Source: Photorhabdus caribbeanensis | GTDB lineage: Bacteria > Pseudomonadota > Gammaproteobacteria > Enterobacterales > Enterobacteriaceae | Direction of reading: 5' to 3' | Length of the DNA: 64,000 nucleotides | Assembly (NCBI RefSeq): GCF_018448885.1 | Contig: NZ_RCWB01000004.1 | Span: 124,001 to 188,000 of the forward strand | In this document: piece by piece, positions 48,087-57,482 of the stretch | Position numbering within the stretch: the stretch's first letter is position 1 | How the letters are laid out: every line of letters starts with the position of its first letter | Translations under genes and position numbers: made by a program | Notes under the pieces: generated by a model | Seen by the model: only the letters and a program-made list of their open reading frames with translations | Databases searched by the model: none | What the model was told of the DNA's origin: nothing

Positions 48087-51000
48087 ATGAAGAGCGAGTT
48101 TAAAGAAGGGTTTTGTACTCTCTGTAGATCAAGATGTGGCACTATCAACGAAGTTCGTAACGATACATTGATAAAAATCCAGCAGAACCCAAAACACCCG
48201 ACCGGCAACGCCATGTGCATGAAGGGTAAAGCTGCACCAGAATTGGCCCATAGTCCTAACCGGATTCTTTATCCTCTTCGTAGGACAAATCCCAAAGGCG
48301 ATGCCGATCCAGGCTGGGAGAAAATCACTTGGGATGAAGCGTTGAAGTATGTTGCTGAGAAACTGGCTTTCTATAAGGCTGAGTCTGGTGCAGAATCGGT
48401 TGCTTTCTCAGTTACCTCACCAAGTGGAACACCTCTTAGCGATAGCCTTGAATGGATAGATCGCTTCATCCGAAATTTCGGCAGCCCAAATGTCTGCAAT
48501 AGTACAGAGGTGTGTAACTGGCATAAAGACGAGGCGCATAAGTTTACCTTTGGATGCAGTATTCCTGTGGCTGATTACAGAAATGCCGAGTTAATCATTT
48601 TATGGGGGCACAACCCAACAAATACATGGCTTGCGCAAGCGGAAGCTCTTGGTGCGGGAAGAAATGCAGGGGCCAAACTTATCGTTGTAGATCCTAGATA
48701 TACGGCTCTTGCTAAAGAATCTGATAATTGGCTCAACATCAATCCTGGGACGGATGCCGCGTTAGCCCTCGGGCTCATAAATATCATCATAAATCGAAGA
48801 GGATATGATCAGACGTTTGTAGCACGATGGACGAATGCCTCATTGTTGGTACGAAATGATAATGGTCTTTTCTTGAGAGAAAAAGATATAAACATTTCAG
48901 CTAAGAAAAACAGATATGTTGTCTGGAATAACATAACTCAGTCTCCGCTACCATATGATATTCACGAAAATGAGCCATGTGATGAAAATAATAATTACGC
49001 TTTATTAGGCGAATTTTCGATTAATTCTGCGGAAGATGTAAATAAAAAAATACCATGCAAATCTGCATTCCAGCGACTTATAGATGAGTGTCAATCATAC
49101 ACACCTAAATATGTAGAAAAAATCACCGGCATAACCAAAGAAAAGCTCATATATGCCGCAGATTTGGTTATGTCTTCCAAACGAATTGCTTATCATTCCT
49201 GGACTGGTGTAGCTCAACATACCAATGCAACCCAGACTGAACTAGCAATTGCCGTGCTGTACGCATTAACCGGGTGTTTTGACACACATGGAAGCAACAG
49301 AGTGTACAATAAGCATCCAGTCAATGCTGTGAATGCCCGCAGGCTTATGCCGAAGGAACAACAAGAAAAAGCCCTTGGCTTTAAGGAAAAACCGTTGGGG
49401 CCGCCTTTAGATGGTTGGGTAGCATCACAGGATCTGTATCAAGCAATCTTGCACAAACGGCCTTACCCGATTAGAGCTATGATGGTATTTGGTACCAATA
49501 TGTTGTCATCTCATGCTGACGCCAAGATTGGGATAGATGCGCTAAAACAGCTTGAATTTCATGTTCATTGTGATCTCTTTGAAACGCCTACAGCACATTA
49601 TGCTGACATCTTACTACCCGTGAATACGCCTTGGGAGAGAGAAGGGCTACGTGTAGGATTTGAGATTTCAGCCGAGGCAGAAGAACTCGTTCAATTAAGG
49701 CAAAAAATGATTTCCCCTCGGGGAAAAAGCCGGTCAGATAATGAAATTGTCTTCGACTTGGCCTGTCGCTTAGGCATGGATGATATATTTTTTAACGGCA
49801 GCGTTGAAGCGGGATGGAATTATATTCTTGAGCCCATTGGTTTGACCGTAGCGGCGTTAAGAGAAAAGCCGGAAGGAATTTCAATTCCATTAATTCAGCA
49901 TGATAGGAAATACGCAAGAATCGATCCTGTTAAGAACACAGTTAAAGGTTTTGATACCGAAACAGGAATGGTTGAAATCTATTCTGAGAAATTGTGGCGG
50001 CATGGTTATCCACCACTACCGATATATGATGAACCAAAAGAGAATTTAAACTCTGAGCCACATTTCCCTTATCGGCTGACCTCAGTAAAAAATGGTTTCT
50101 ATTGTCATAGCCAACAGAGAAGCTTAACCAGTCTGCGGAAAAAATCACCTTATCCGAAGCTTGAGATAAACAGTAGATTGGCTGAAAAGAAAGGTATTAA
50201 CAATGGAGATTGGGTTGAGGTTATCACCCGCAACGGCAAGGCACGTTTTAAAGCATCGTTAGATAATAATATCTCTTACGATACGATAATTGCTGAGTTT
50301 GGTTGGTGGCAAGCGTGTCCCGATTATGGGAAAGAGGGTTTTCCCGTTATAGGCAAAAACAGCAGTAACTATAATGCGCTTATTTCTGACGACTCTTGCG
50401 ATCCTATCAGCGGCGCTTCTCCGCTCCGTTCATTCCGCTGTGATATTAAACTCGCAGAAGATATCAACCCGGAGAGAAGGCCGTGGCAGGGCCGTAAGGC
50501 ATTTCGGGTTGTAGATACAAAACCCGAGGCTAAGGGTGTTAAAACCGTTATTTTTGAGTCACAAGATGGAACAATGCTGCCCGATTATGAACCTGGCCAA
50601 TATATCACAGTACAAGTTTCCATACCTGGGCAGGATGACCCTGTTATCAGGGCCTATTCCTTGACAGGAATGGCAACACTGGCGGGTAGAAAGAGTTACA
50701 GTATCTCCGTACGGCATCAGAAAGGCATAACTTCTAACGGAGAAACTTTTGAAGGCGTCATGTCTTCATATATTAACAGGGCGCTGGTAGCCGGAGCCGA
50801 AGTGAGTCTGACGCCTCCGGGAGGAAACTTTATTATTCCGCTTAATGCTAAGCAACCTGTTGTTATGTTGGCAGGAGGAATTGGTATTACTCCATTCATA
50901 AGTTACCTTGAATCTCTTCCAGCTAACGGTGAAAAGCCTGAACTCTTATTGCTGTATGCTAATCAAAACAGCAATACACATGCCTTTTCTAAAAGGCTAA

Positions 51001-51533
51001 AAGAACTTGAGTCAAAAATTAAGCAGTTGAAGGTAATCAACTATTACAGTAATCCGCTGCCAGTGGATATTGAGGGTATTAATTACCAGCATCATGGATA
51101 TATTACTGCGAATGCCATTCCTGAAACATTGATCAAACAGCAAGCTCGTTTTTATATGTGTGGCCCGGCTCCTATGATGAAAACTTTCGAAGAAGGTTTA
51201 CTCACTCTAGGAGTTCCACCTTTTGATATCTATAAAGAGGTGTTCCGATCGCTAACTCCGGTAAAAATTAAAGATGGGAAGAGTTTTACAGTTAAGTTTG
51301 AAAAATCTGGCGTTTTTCTCGAATGGTCTCCTGACAAAGGGACACTCCTTAATTTTAGCGAAAAAAATGGTATTAAGATGGCAAGTGGATGCCGGGTTGG
51401 ACAGTGTGAAAGTTGTGCTGTGAAATTAAAAAATGGCGAAGTGCAACATCTAAATGATGTAGAACCTTCCGATCAAGGGATGTGCCTTACTTGTCAATGT
51501 ATACCTATCACTGATATTTCCATTGATGCTTAG
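48087..51533 (+). CDS. Molybdopterin oxidoreductase fused to FNR-type reductase and [2Fe-2S] ferredoxin
   Basis: 1148 residues. N-terminal [4Fe-4S] cluster cysteines C10, C13, C17, C44, then the molybdo-bis-MGD catalytic domain with NVCNSTEVCNWHKD (putative Mo ligand region) and ELIILWGHNPTNTWL, and its C-terminal MGD-binding domain to about 790. From about 800 a flavin reductase part (YEPGQYITVQVS, RAYSLTG, GGIGITPFISYL, MCGPAPM) and a C-terminal plant-type ferredoxin (C1102, C1107, C1110, C1136). This order suggests NAD(P)H to FAD to 2Fe-2S to Mo in a single chain. No signal peptide, so cytoplasmic. Substrate unknown. Confidence 0.88.
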   Translation: MKSEFKEGFCTLCRSRCGTINEVRNDTLIKIQQNPKHPTGNAMCMKGKAAPELAHSPNRILYPLRRTNPKGDADPGWEKITWDEALKYVAEKLAFYKAESGAESVAFSVTSPSGTPLSDSLEWIDRFIRNFGSPNVCNSTEVCNWHKDEAHKFTFGCSIPVADYRNAELIILWGHNPTNTWLAQAEALGAGRNAGAKLIVVDPRYTALAKESDNWLNINPGTDAALALGLINIIINRRGYDQTFVARWTNASLLVRNDNGLFLREKDINISAKKNRYVVWNNITQSPLPYDIHENEPCDENNNYALLGEFSINSAEDVNKKIPCKSAFQRLIDECQSYTPKYVEKITGITKEKLIYAADLVMSSKRIAYHSWTGVAQHTNATQTELAIAVLYALTGCFDTHGSNRVYNKHPVNAVNARRLMPKEQQEKALGFKEKPLGPPLDGWVASQDLYQAILHKRPYPIRAMMVFGTNMLSSHADAKIGIDALKQLEFHVHCDLFETPTAHYADILLPVNTPWEREGLRVGFEISAEAEELVQLRQKMISPRGKSRSDNEIVFDLACRLGMDDIFFNGSVEAGWNYILEPIGLTVAALREKPEGISIPLIQHDRKYARIDPVKNTVKGFDTETGMVEIYSEKLWRHGYPPLPIYDEPKENLNSEPHFPYRLTSVKNGFYCHSQQRSLTSLRKKSPYPKLEINSRLAEKKGINNGDWVEVITRNGKARFKASLDNNISYDTIIAEFGWWQACPDYGKEGFPVIGKNSSNYNALISDDSCDPISGASPLRSFRCDIKLAEDINPERRPWQGRKAFRVVDTKPEAKGVKTVIFESQDGTMLPDYEPGQYITVQVSIPGQDDPVIRAYSLTGMATLAGRKSYSISVRHQKGITSNGETFEGVMSSYINRALVAGAEVSLTPPGGNFIIPLNAKQPVVMLAGGIGITPFISYLESLPANGEKPELLLLYANQNSNTHAFSKRLKELESKIKQLKVINYYSNPLPVDIEGINYQHHGYITANAIPETLIKQQARFYMCGPAPMMKTFEEGLLTLGVPPFDIYKEVFRSLTPVKIKDGKSFTVKFEKSGVFLEWSPDKGTLLNFSEKNGIKMASGCRVGQCESCAVKLKNGEVQHLNDVEPSDQGMCLTCQCIPITDISIDA

Positions 51534-51550
51534 CTACCAGAACATTATCG

Positions 51551-51573
51551 GCCCAATTTTTATCAAATTGGGC
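51551..51573 (+). terminator. Hairpin after molybdoenzyme gene
   Basis: GCCCAATTT, five-base loop, AAATTGGGC about 17 bases after the stop. Only a weak T-run, but well placed as a terminator. Confidence 0.55.
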
Positions 51574-51748
51574 CCAATAACAGATGATACTTCTCAGAAA
51601 AAACGGGACTTTTCATCGTAGTCAGGAATAAATGAATAAAAAAAGGAACATCGGAAAAAACAAGACCTGTTAAGTGGTCTTTTGCGTTTCTTTTCTCAAC
51701 AAAGGGAGCTACTATAAGACCTATTAACAAATCTTTTGGAGTGTTTCT

Positions 51749-52000
51749 ATGGCTAACATAATTCTGTCAGATATTAGCGCAAGTGTTAGTGAACTAAAAA
51801 AGAATCCTATGGCGACCGTAAACTCTGGAGCTGGATACCCTGTCGCAATCCTAAATCGTAACCAACCGGTGTTTTATTGTATTCCTGCGAGACTCTACGA
51901 ACAGATACTTGATGCTTTAGATGATCAAGAGCTTATTCGACTGGTAAATGAGCGTAAAGAACAGGCATTGGTTGATGTAGATCTGGATAATTATCTATGA
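51749..52000 (+). CDS. RelB/StbD-type (Phd-fold) antitoxin
   Basis: 83 residues (ILSDISASVSELKKNPMATV, PVAILNRNQPVFYCIPARLY). The pattern is of the YefM/Phd-fold antitoxins known as RelB or StbD. Good GGAG ribosome site. Stop overlaps the ATG of the toxin (ATGA). A C-terminal fragment of a second copy lies at 46612-46701. Represses the module and binds the toxin. Confidence 0.9.
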   Translation: MANIILSDISASVSELKKNPMATVNSGAGYPVAILNRNQPVFYCIPARLYEQILDALDDQELIRLVNERKEQALVDVDLDNYL

Positions 52001-52299
52001 CCTATAGCGTAAAATTCAGGGAAGATGCTTTTAAAGAGTGGAAAAAACTTGATAAATCAATCCAACAACAATTTGCTAAGAAGCTGAAAAAGTGTTGTGT
52101 TGAACCTCATATTCCATCCGCTAAACTTCGAGGCATGCCGAATTGCTACAAAATAAAATTACGTGCTTCTGGTTTTCGTTTGGTTTATGAGGTCATGGAT
52201 AATGTGTTGATTATCGCTGTGGTAGCCGTCGGTAAACGCGAACGGAGCGAAGCGTATGAACTGGCAAGTAAAAGACTAGGTAAGCAGACCACTTTATAA
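51997..52299 (+). CDS. RelE/StbE-type toxin
   Basis: 100 residues of the RelE type: YSVKFREDAFKEWKKLDKSI, LRGMPNCYKIKLRASGFRLV, YEV..NVLIIAVVAVGKRER, ending EAYELASKRL. RelE toxins cleave mRNA at the ribosomal A site. Complete and next to its antitoxin, so this pair looks functional. Confidence 0.92.
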   Translation: MTYSVKFREDAFKEWKKLDKSIQQQFAKKLKKCCVEPHIPSAKLRGMPNCYKIKLRASGFRLVYEVMDNVLIIAVVAVGKRERSEAYELASKRLGKQTTL

Positions 52300-52480
52300 A
52301 AAAATTAAGTTGAATTTTCGGATAAAGATAAAGGATTCAAATACATAGTTAAATATATCCAACATTTTTACAGAATAAACTTAAATAATCTGTTTGTAAT
52401 CTATAAGAAACAGTTATTGTTGGCGAAAACAGGAAGCTTGAACTAAACTCAAATTTTACTTTTATGAGAGGAACTTAGCT

Positions 52481-53812
52481 ATGTCTGAAACCTGTTTTTC
52501 TGAATCGTTAAACCTAAAATCTCATTGGATGCCATTTAGTGCCAACCGCAATTTCCAACGCGATCCACGTCTTATCGTGGCTGCCGAAGGACACTGGCTA
52601 AAGGACCATAAGGGGCGAAAAATTTATGACAGTCTGTCCGGTCTTTGGACCTGTGGCGCAGGCCATACCCGGACAGAAATTCAAAAAGCTGTCGCTGCTC
52701 AATTGAGTACCCTCGATTACTCACCAGGCTTTCAGTGCGGTCATCCCTTATCGTTTCAACTGGCAGAAAAAATTGCCAATTTAACACCTGGTGATCTCAA
52801 TCACGTCTTTTTCACCAGCTCAGGTTCTGAGACTTTAGACACCTCAGTCAAAATGGCGCAAGCCTACTGGCGTGTGAAAGGCCAACCCACGAAAACCAAA
52901 CTGATTGGCCGTGCACGTGGTTATCATGGCGTCAATATTGCAGGTACCAGTTTGGGCGGGATTGGCGGCAATCGCAAAATGTTCGGACAGTTGATGGACG
53001 TAGATCACTTATCCCATACGCTACAGGCCAATATGGCATTTACGCCAGGTATGGCAAAAACCGGCGGCGTGGAATTGGCCAACGAGATGCTCAAGCTGAT
53101 CGAACTGCATGATGCCTCCAATATCGCGGCAGTGATTGTCGAGCCGGTGGCCGGTTCCGCCGGTGCGATCATTCCGCCCAAAGGGTATCTACAACGTCTG
53201 CGTGAAATTTGTGATCAACATAATATTTTGTTGATTTTTGATGAAGTTATTACTGGCTTTGGTCGCATGGGGCGCTGGACTGGTGCTGAATATTTTGGTG
53301 TGACGCCAGATATGCTTAATTTTGCCAAACAAATTACCAATGGCTCCATTCCTCTGGGAGGCGTAGTGGCAAGCAGTGAAATTTATGAAGCCTTTATGTC
53401 TCAGCCACTACCAGAACACCTTGTGGAGTTTAATCATGGTTATACCTATTCGGCACATCCGGTAGCTTGTGCCGCCGGGTTGGCAACCTTGGATCTGCTA
53501 GATAAAGACCACCTTATCCAGCGCTCTGCTGAACTTGCTCCTCATTTTGAAATGGCCCTTCATTCTCTCGCAAATTGCCCAAATGTGACTGATATCCGCA
53601 ACTGTGGCTTGGTGGGGGCAATTGAATTGGCTGCCCGTGACGGTGACGCCGCTGTACGTCCTTTTGATGCCAGCATGATACTTTGGAAAGCGGGTTTTTA
53701 CGTACGCTTTAGCGGTGATACGCTGCAATTCGGGCCTATGTTCAATGCTGAACGGGCTGATTTGGATCGTCTTTTTGATGCTGTTGGAGAAGTATTGCAT
53801 TACATTAACTAA
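52481..53812 (+). CDS. Omega-amino acid aminotransferase (class III)
   Basis: 443 residues of the class III PLP family: HWMPFSANRNF at the start, FFTSSGSETLDTSVKMAQAY, DEVITGFGRMGRWTGAE and the PLP lysine Lys283 in NFAKQITNGSIPLGG. The closest match of this pattern is omega-amino-acid:pyruvate (beta-alanine) aminotransferase. Uses an amine or beta-alanine donor with pyruvate. It converges on the thiamine-diphosphate enzyme gene and shares a terminator with it. Confidence 0.9.
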   Translation: MSETCFSESLNLKSHWMPFSANRNFQRDPRLIVAAEGHWLKDHKGRKIYDSLSGLWTCGAGHTRTEIQKAVAAQLSTLDYSPGFQCGHPLSFQLAEKIANLTPGDLNHVFFTSSGSETLDTSVKMAQAYWRVKGQPTKTKLIGRARGYHGVNIAGTSLGGIGGNRKMFGQLMDVDHLSHTLQANMAFTPGMAKTGGVELANEMLKLIELHDASNIAAVIVEPVAGSAGAIIPPKGYLQRLREICDQHNILLIFDEVITGFGRMGRWTGAEYFGVTPDMLNFAKQITNGSIPLGGVVASSEIYEAFMSQPLPEHLVEFNHGYTYSAHPVACAAGLATLDLLDKDHLIQRSAELAPHFEMALHSLANCPNVTDIRNCGLVGAIELAARDGDAAVRPFDASMILWKAGFYVRFSGDTLQFGPMFNAERADLDRLFDAVGEVLHYIN

Positions 53813-53866
53813 GGAAAGTATGTACCCATAAGATCTTCAATATTGCTAAACTCAAAGGTTTAGAGT

Positions 53867-53900
53867 AAAGCCCAAAAGTACAGCCACTCTTGGGCTTTTT
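53867..53900. terminator. Bidirectional terminator
   Basis: AAAGCCCAA(A)AG and CTCTTGGGCTTTTT form a stem between the convergent stops of the aminotransferase and the thiamine-diphosphate enzyme, with T-runs on both strands. Confidence 0.75.
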
Positions 53901-53905
53901 AAATT

Positions 53906-56326
53906 TCAATCCTTCCTTATTATATTGGCACGCTGCCATGCGGCTTCAGAGAACAGGACCATCCCATCCCCATCGGAGTCATGTGAGAGCATGACATCGA
54001 TAAAATAAATGGTTTGAGGGGTGGTTAACATGGTTTCACAATAGGTTGCGTCAAATGTTGTCCAACGCTCACGAATTACCTGTGTTGTTGCATGTACGTC
54101 AGGGATAATCTGGACATTAGAAGCAGTAAACAAAGACAAATTACGCGACGATGCAGCAAGAAAGGTCTGTTTTGTATTATTTGTCGCACTTCGCATATCG
54201 ATATATGATCGAATCATCGACAGCATGCCATTGCAAAGATAAAACACAGAAATATTGATCTTCTGCCGATGAGGATTTTGCATCAATGCTCGTTCAACAT
54301 GGGACTCAATGTTTGGGATTAAATCTCTGGCGCCATCACCAATAAATGCCAGAATATTCTGGGATGATGTACGAGCCAAATAAGGCAATGACATCAACGC
54401 ATCCCCCATCAGTGCCCGACCATACCAACCTGAAAACCCTTTCCCTGTTTTCGGTAAATTCCGCATCGCCCCGATTCCACACTTCCCTACATCATAAACC
54501 CCGGTATAGACAAACCCCTGCTCACTAATCAGATTATGCAACTGCTTCCCTAAATGGGCATAAAAGTAATTGGGCGACATCGGCACCTGTGGCAACCAAT
54601 CTATCGGGGTGGTGTTAGGGTAATTCTGAACTCGCTCCAGTTCGCGACGACGATAAGCAAGTACCTTTTCATCCACATTAAGTCGAGCAAGAACAGTTTT
54701 TAAGAACGAAAGTAAATAGCTATGTACCGCCAGATCAGTGTAAGGCGACATATGCTCTAAACGACAATTCACCTGAATAATATGACATTTATTTTTAAGT
54801 TTACTGACGGAAAATGGCGAGGATACTTCATCGACTTTACTTTTAAGGAAAAAAATACTCTGGCTTTCAGGATTAGCAAGCTGCTGCCCTTCATGTAGGT
54901 AATGAAATACTTTGCTGCTAAAGCCGTAAACCGCCAGAGTTCCAATATAATTACTAACAGGCTTTTGCTGGTAGTAATCACTGACCGCCCCCGGAGATAC
55001 TATCGTATCTACTAACGCTATCCCTGCTTTTTCAGCAATTAGATAAATCAGCTCACGTTCATGATCCGTTAAATGACAACATTGCCACAGTATACGACGC
55101 TTGTCATGGTTGATCAGAGACATCACTGCATCCATAACGGATGCTTCATTACCCTCAATCTGCGGAACCAAAAGGCTCCACTGACTCGGGTGGGGTAGCT
55201 GCCCAGGTTTCAGTGTACATTCCAAAACTGATTGGGTCGCAAGAATAAACACTGGGCCGGGTTGAGCATGTAATAAATCTATTGCCTCATTTAACCGCTC
55301 AGGCAAGTTCAATTGATCATCGATATAAACGCACGGAATTCCTTTTGCCTCAATCGACTTCTTACTATCATAATCTCTATGCATCGTACCTTGAAATGGG
55401 AACCAACTATTTCTAGGACTATCTGCACAAATGATGATGCCTGGCGCATGAGCACGTTTCAGGTTGTATAGTGTGCCGCGAAACTCATCGATCATGCCGG
55501 AAGTTACCGCAATTACATAACCACGCTGATAGAACTGCCAGCCACAAAGCGCAGAAACTGCCAAGCTGTGCTCATTCGGCCCACTTTCACACAGGGTAGA
55601 TGTACCATCACACAAACGAAGCATGGAATCGATAAACCCGGAGATCACCGACCCAGTATAGTAGTGGAAGTCCCAACGCTCCTGGAAGTGGTACTCCATA
55701 TAATCATGAATAAACTGTGCCATTGATGATATTGTTACTTTAGAAGTCGTCGCTCTAACAAGTAATGGATTAATATAAGTGCTATCCAAATGATTCATTA
55801 GGTTTTTTAGCACCTGTATCTCCCAAACAAGCGGATCTGGCTGCCAAATATTGAGTGTCACTGAATCCATCACTTGTACCCGTGCACTACCAGGAATCAT
55901 CTCTGATAAAGAGAGCAGGAAAGAATAGGGTGACAATTTCCCAGGATTCGCCTCAAACAATCGGAAAAACTGATGACTGACCCGCTCGTAATGTCCATAT
56001 TGTAAAAACAGATCATCAGCAATGACCAAATCGAGTGTTCTGTCTGGATGCAGTGCGATATCAGCCAGAGCGTCATCCAGTGTTTCATAGGTCATGACAT
56101 GAAAAGAAAATTGATGCTTTTTCTGATAGAAAAGTAAATATCTTCTAGCTTGCTGAAGCAAGTACGTCATAATAAGATCAACTGAAACTGTTGAATTAAG
56201 TTTACAGACTTCACCATGATCAGATTCAGCAGCAATTGACAATTCCAACTTGTTAATCGCTTCTTTCACTCCTTGGCTCACGATTTGGGACTGAGAGACC
56301 ACACAAATTCCGATGTAATTATGCAT
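53906..56326 (-). CDS. Thiamine-diphosphate-dependent enzyme with long N-terminal extension
   Basis: 806 residues. A PYR-type domain about 215-400 has the activating Glu252 in SGPNEHSLAVSALCGW and a following VTSGMIDEF. A PP-type domain about 600-790 has GDGARDLIPN at 663-672, and Asn699 completes the GDG-N(about 30) ThDP-Mg motif. The usual class (decarboxylases, acetolactate synthases) is 550-600 residues, so the first about 215 residues are extra; I see no known domain there. No membrane or export signal. Reaction unknown; a C-C ligase or decarboxylase in secondary metabolism fits. Confidence 0.75.
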   Translation of the reverse strand: MHNYIGICVVSQSQIVSQGVKEAINKLELSIAAESDHGEVCKLNSTVSVDLIMTYLLQQARRYLLFYQKKHQFSFHVMTYETLDDALADIALHPDRTLDLVIADDLFLQYGHYERVSHQFFRLFEANPGKLSPYSFLLSLSEMIPGSARVQVMDSVTLNIWQPDPLVWEIQVLKNLMNHLDSTYINPLLVRATTSKVTISSMAQFIHDYMEYHFQERWDFHYYTGSVISGFIDSMLRLCDGTSTLCESGPNEHSLAVSALCGWQFYQRGYVIAVTSGMIDEFRGTLYNLKRAHAPGIIICADSPRNSWFPFQGTMHRDYDSKKSIEAKGIPCVYIDDQLNLPERLNEAIDLLHAQPGPVFILATQSVLECTLKPGQLPHPSQWSLLVPQIEGNEASVMDAVMSLINHDKRRILWQCCHLTDHERELIYLIAEKAGIALVDTIVSPGAVSDYYQQKPVSNYIGTLAVYGFSSKVFHYLHEGQQLANPESQSIFFLKSKVDEVSSPFSVSKLKNKCHIIQVNCRLEHMSPYTDLAVHSYLLSFLKTVLARLNVDEKVLAYRRRELERVQNYPNTTPIDWLPQVPMSPNYFYAHLGKQLHNLISEQGFVYTGVYDVGKCGIGAMRNLPKTGKGFSGWYGRALMGDALMSLPYLARTSSQNILAFIGDGARDLIPNIESHVERALMQNPHRQKINISVFYLCNGMLSMIRSYIDMRSATNNTKQTFLAASSRNLSLFTASNVQIIPDVHATTQVIRERWTTFDATYCETMLTTPQTIYFIDVMLSHDSDGDGMVLFSEAAWQRANIIRKD

Positions 56327-56422
56327 TTACTAACTTCTCTACAATTAATTATTAAAATGTGCTGGCTTTAATCATACCTCAAGCCACAAGTAAAGCCTGA
56401 TATAGTAAAAAGTATCCATATT

Positions 56423-56482
56423 TATACCCTATGGATTTCAAGATGCATCGCGGCGGCAAGGGAGCGAATCCCCGGGAGCATA
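56423..56482. repeat. Partial ERIC element
   Basis: The first half of the ERIC-type repeat (starts TATACCCTATGGATTTCAAG, ends at GGGAGCATA), in the same orientation as the full copy 80 bases further on. The two left halves agree at almost all positions. Confidence 0.8.
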
Positions 56483-56502
56483 TGTTTTATATAAAATCGG
56501 TA

Positions 56503-56629
56503 TATACCCTATGGATTTCAAGTTGCATCGCGACGGCAAGGGAACGAATCCCCGGGAGCATAGATAACTCTGTTACCGGGGTGAGTGAGTGCAACCAACA
56601 AAGAGGCAGCTTGAAAGACGACGGGTATA
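56503..56629. repeat. ERIC (enterobacterial repetitive intergenic consensus) element
   Basis: 127 bases with ends TATACCC and GGGTATA and arms that pair (GGATTTCAAGTTGC with GCAGCTTGAAAG, central ACCGGGGTGAGTGAGTGC region). Length and layout are those of ERIC sequences of Yersinia, Photorhabdus and relatives. It is transcribed DNA between the ThDP gene's upstream side and the deaminase gene. Confidence 0.88.
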
Positions 56630-56892
56630 GCAATGTCCATTATCTTATCTCATTCATTATTATTGATCTTGGTCCTTATTCAATATTGAGAATACAAATT
56701 TTCACTATTTTTTTAAGTTTTATGTGATCTTTGTAGGTATACCACAAACATGAAGACAGAAAGGATCAATAATAGCCTTGGCGGTGTTGTCGATGTCTTT
56801 ATTAAGATCGGTTTTTTCTTGGTCGAAAGTTATAATCTTAGAACAAGCACTCAATATTATCTTTTATCTATAACTCAAGTTAATTAGAAATA
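56630..56892. other. Upstream region of the deaminase gene
   Basis: 260 bases of AT-rich DNA with one short open frame (56750-56887) that lacks a ribosome site. Likely holds the promoter of the deaminase gene. Confidence 0.35.
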
Positions 56893-57360
56893 ATGCGAGA
56901 AATAATAATGATTCCAAATAACGAAAACGTCGTTCTTGAAGAACAAGATGTTTCCCTAATTGAAGCTGCAAAAGCGGCGATCATATCTCGATACAAACCG
57001 GATTGGCATGTTGTGGGCGCCGCACTGCGTCTGCGCTCTGGCGAAATTGTAACGGGCGTGCATCTTGAAGCAAATGTTGGTCGTATCGCAGTTTGCGCAG
57101 AAGCCATTGCGCTTGGGCGTGCTGTGACAGAATACGGCTCCGCCGACATCGATACTATAGTGGCTGTTTATCACTCTGGTGACGGGGAGATTAGCATCGT
57201 GTCTCCATGTGGTATGTGTCGAGAACTGATTTCTGACTATGCGCCACAAGCAATGGCGCTTATCCAAGACGAGAAACACAACTGCGTGAAATGTCCAATC
57301 ATGGACTTACTCCCGGCTAAATATCAGCGGAATATCACAATAAATTACAAACCTAAATAA
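56893..57360 (+). CDS. Cytidine deaminase-family protein (blasticidin-S-deaminase-like)
   Basis: 155 residues. Zinc motif CAEAIALGRA (Cys-Ala-Glu) and SPCGMCRELISDY, with substrate-side VHLEANVGR (classic: N-x-E). Length and layout of small cytidine/blasticidin-type deaminases, which deaminate a cytosine moiety. Start is ATG 56893 or 56908; the ribosome site is weak for either. Could act in pyrimidine salvage or detoxify a nucleoside antibiotic. Alone. Confidence 0.85.
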   Translation: MREIIMIPNNENVVLEEQDVSLIEAAKAAIISRYKPDWHVVGAALRLRSGEIVTGVHLEANVGRIAVCAEAIALGRAVTEYGSADIDTIVAVYHSGDGEISIVSPCGMCRELISDYAPQAMALIQDEKHNCVKCPIMDLLPAKYQRNITINYKPK

Positions 57361-57482
57361 TATAATTACGGTAATAGTACAAAAGGGTATACCGACTAGT
57401 TAAAAATGTATCCCTTTCGTATTAGATCTTCATGTTCAGAATCTTAAACCTTCGAGTTAGTTTGGTATAACAAGGAGTAGTT

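Noticed and set aside
56750-56887. 45-codon ORF before the deaminase gene
   Set aside because: No ribosome site close to the ATG and no recognisable motif; probably promoter DNA.
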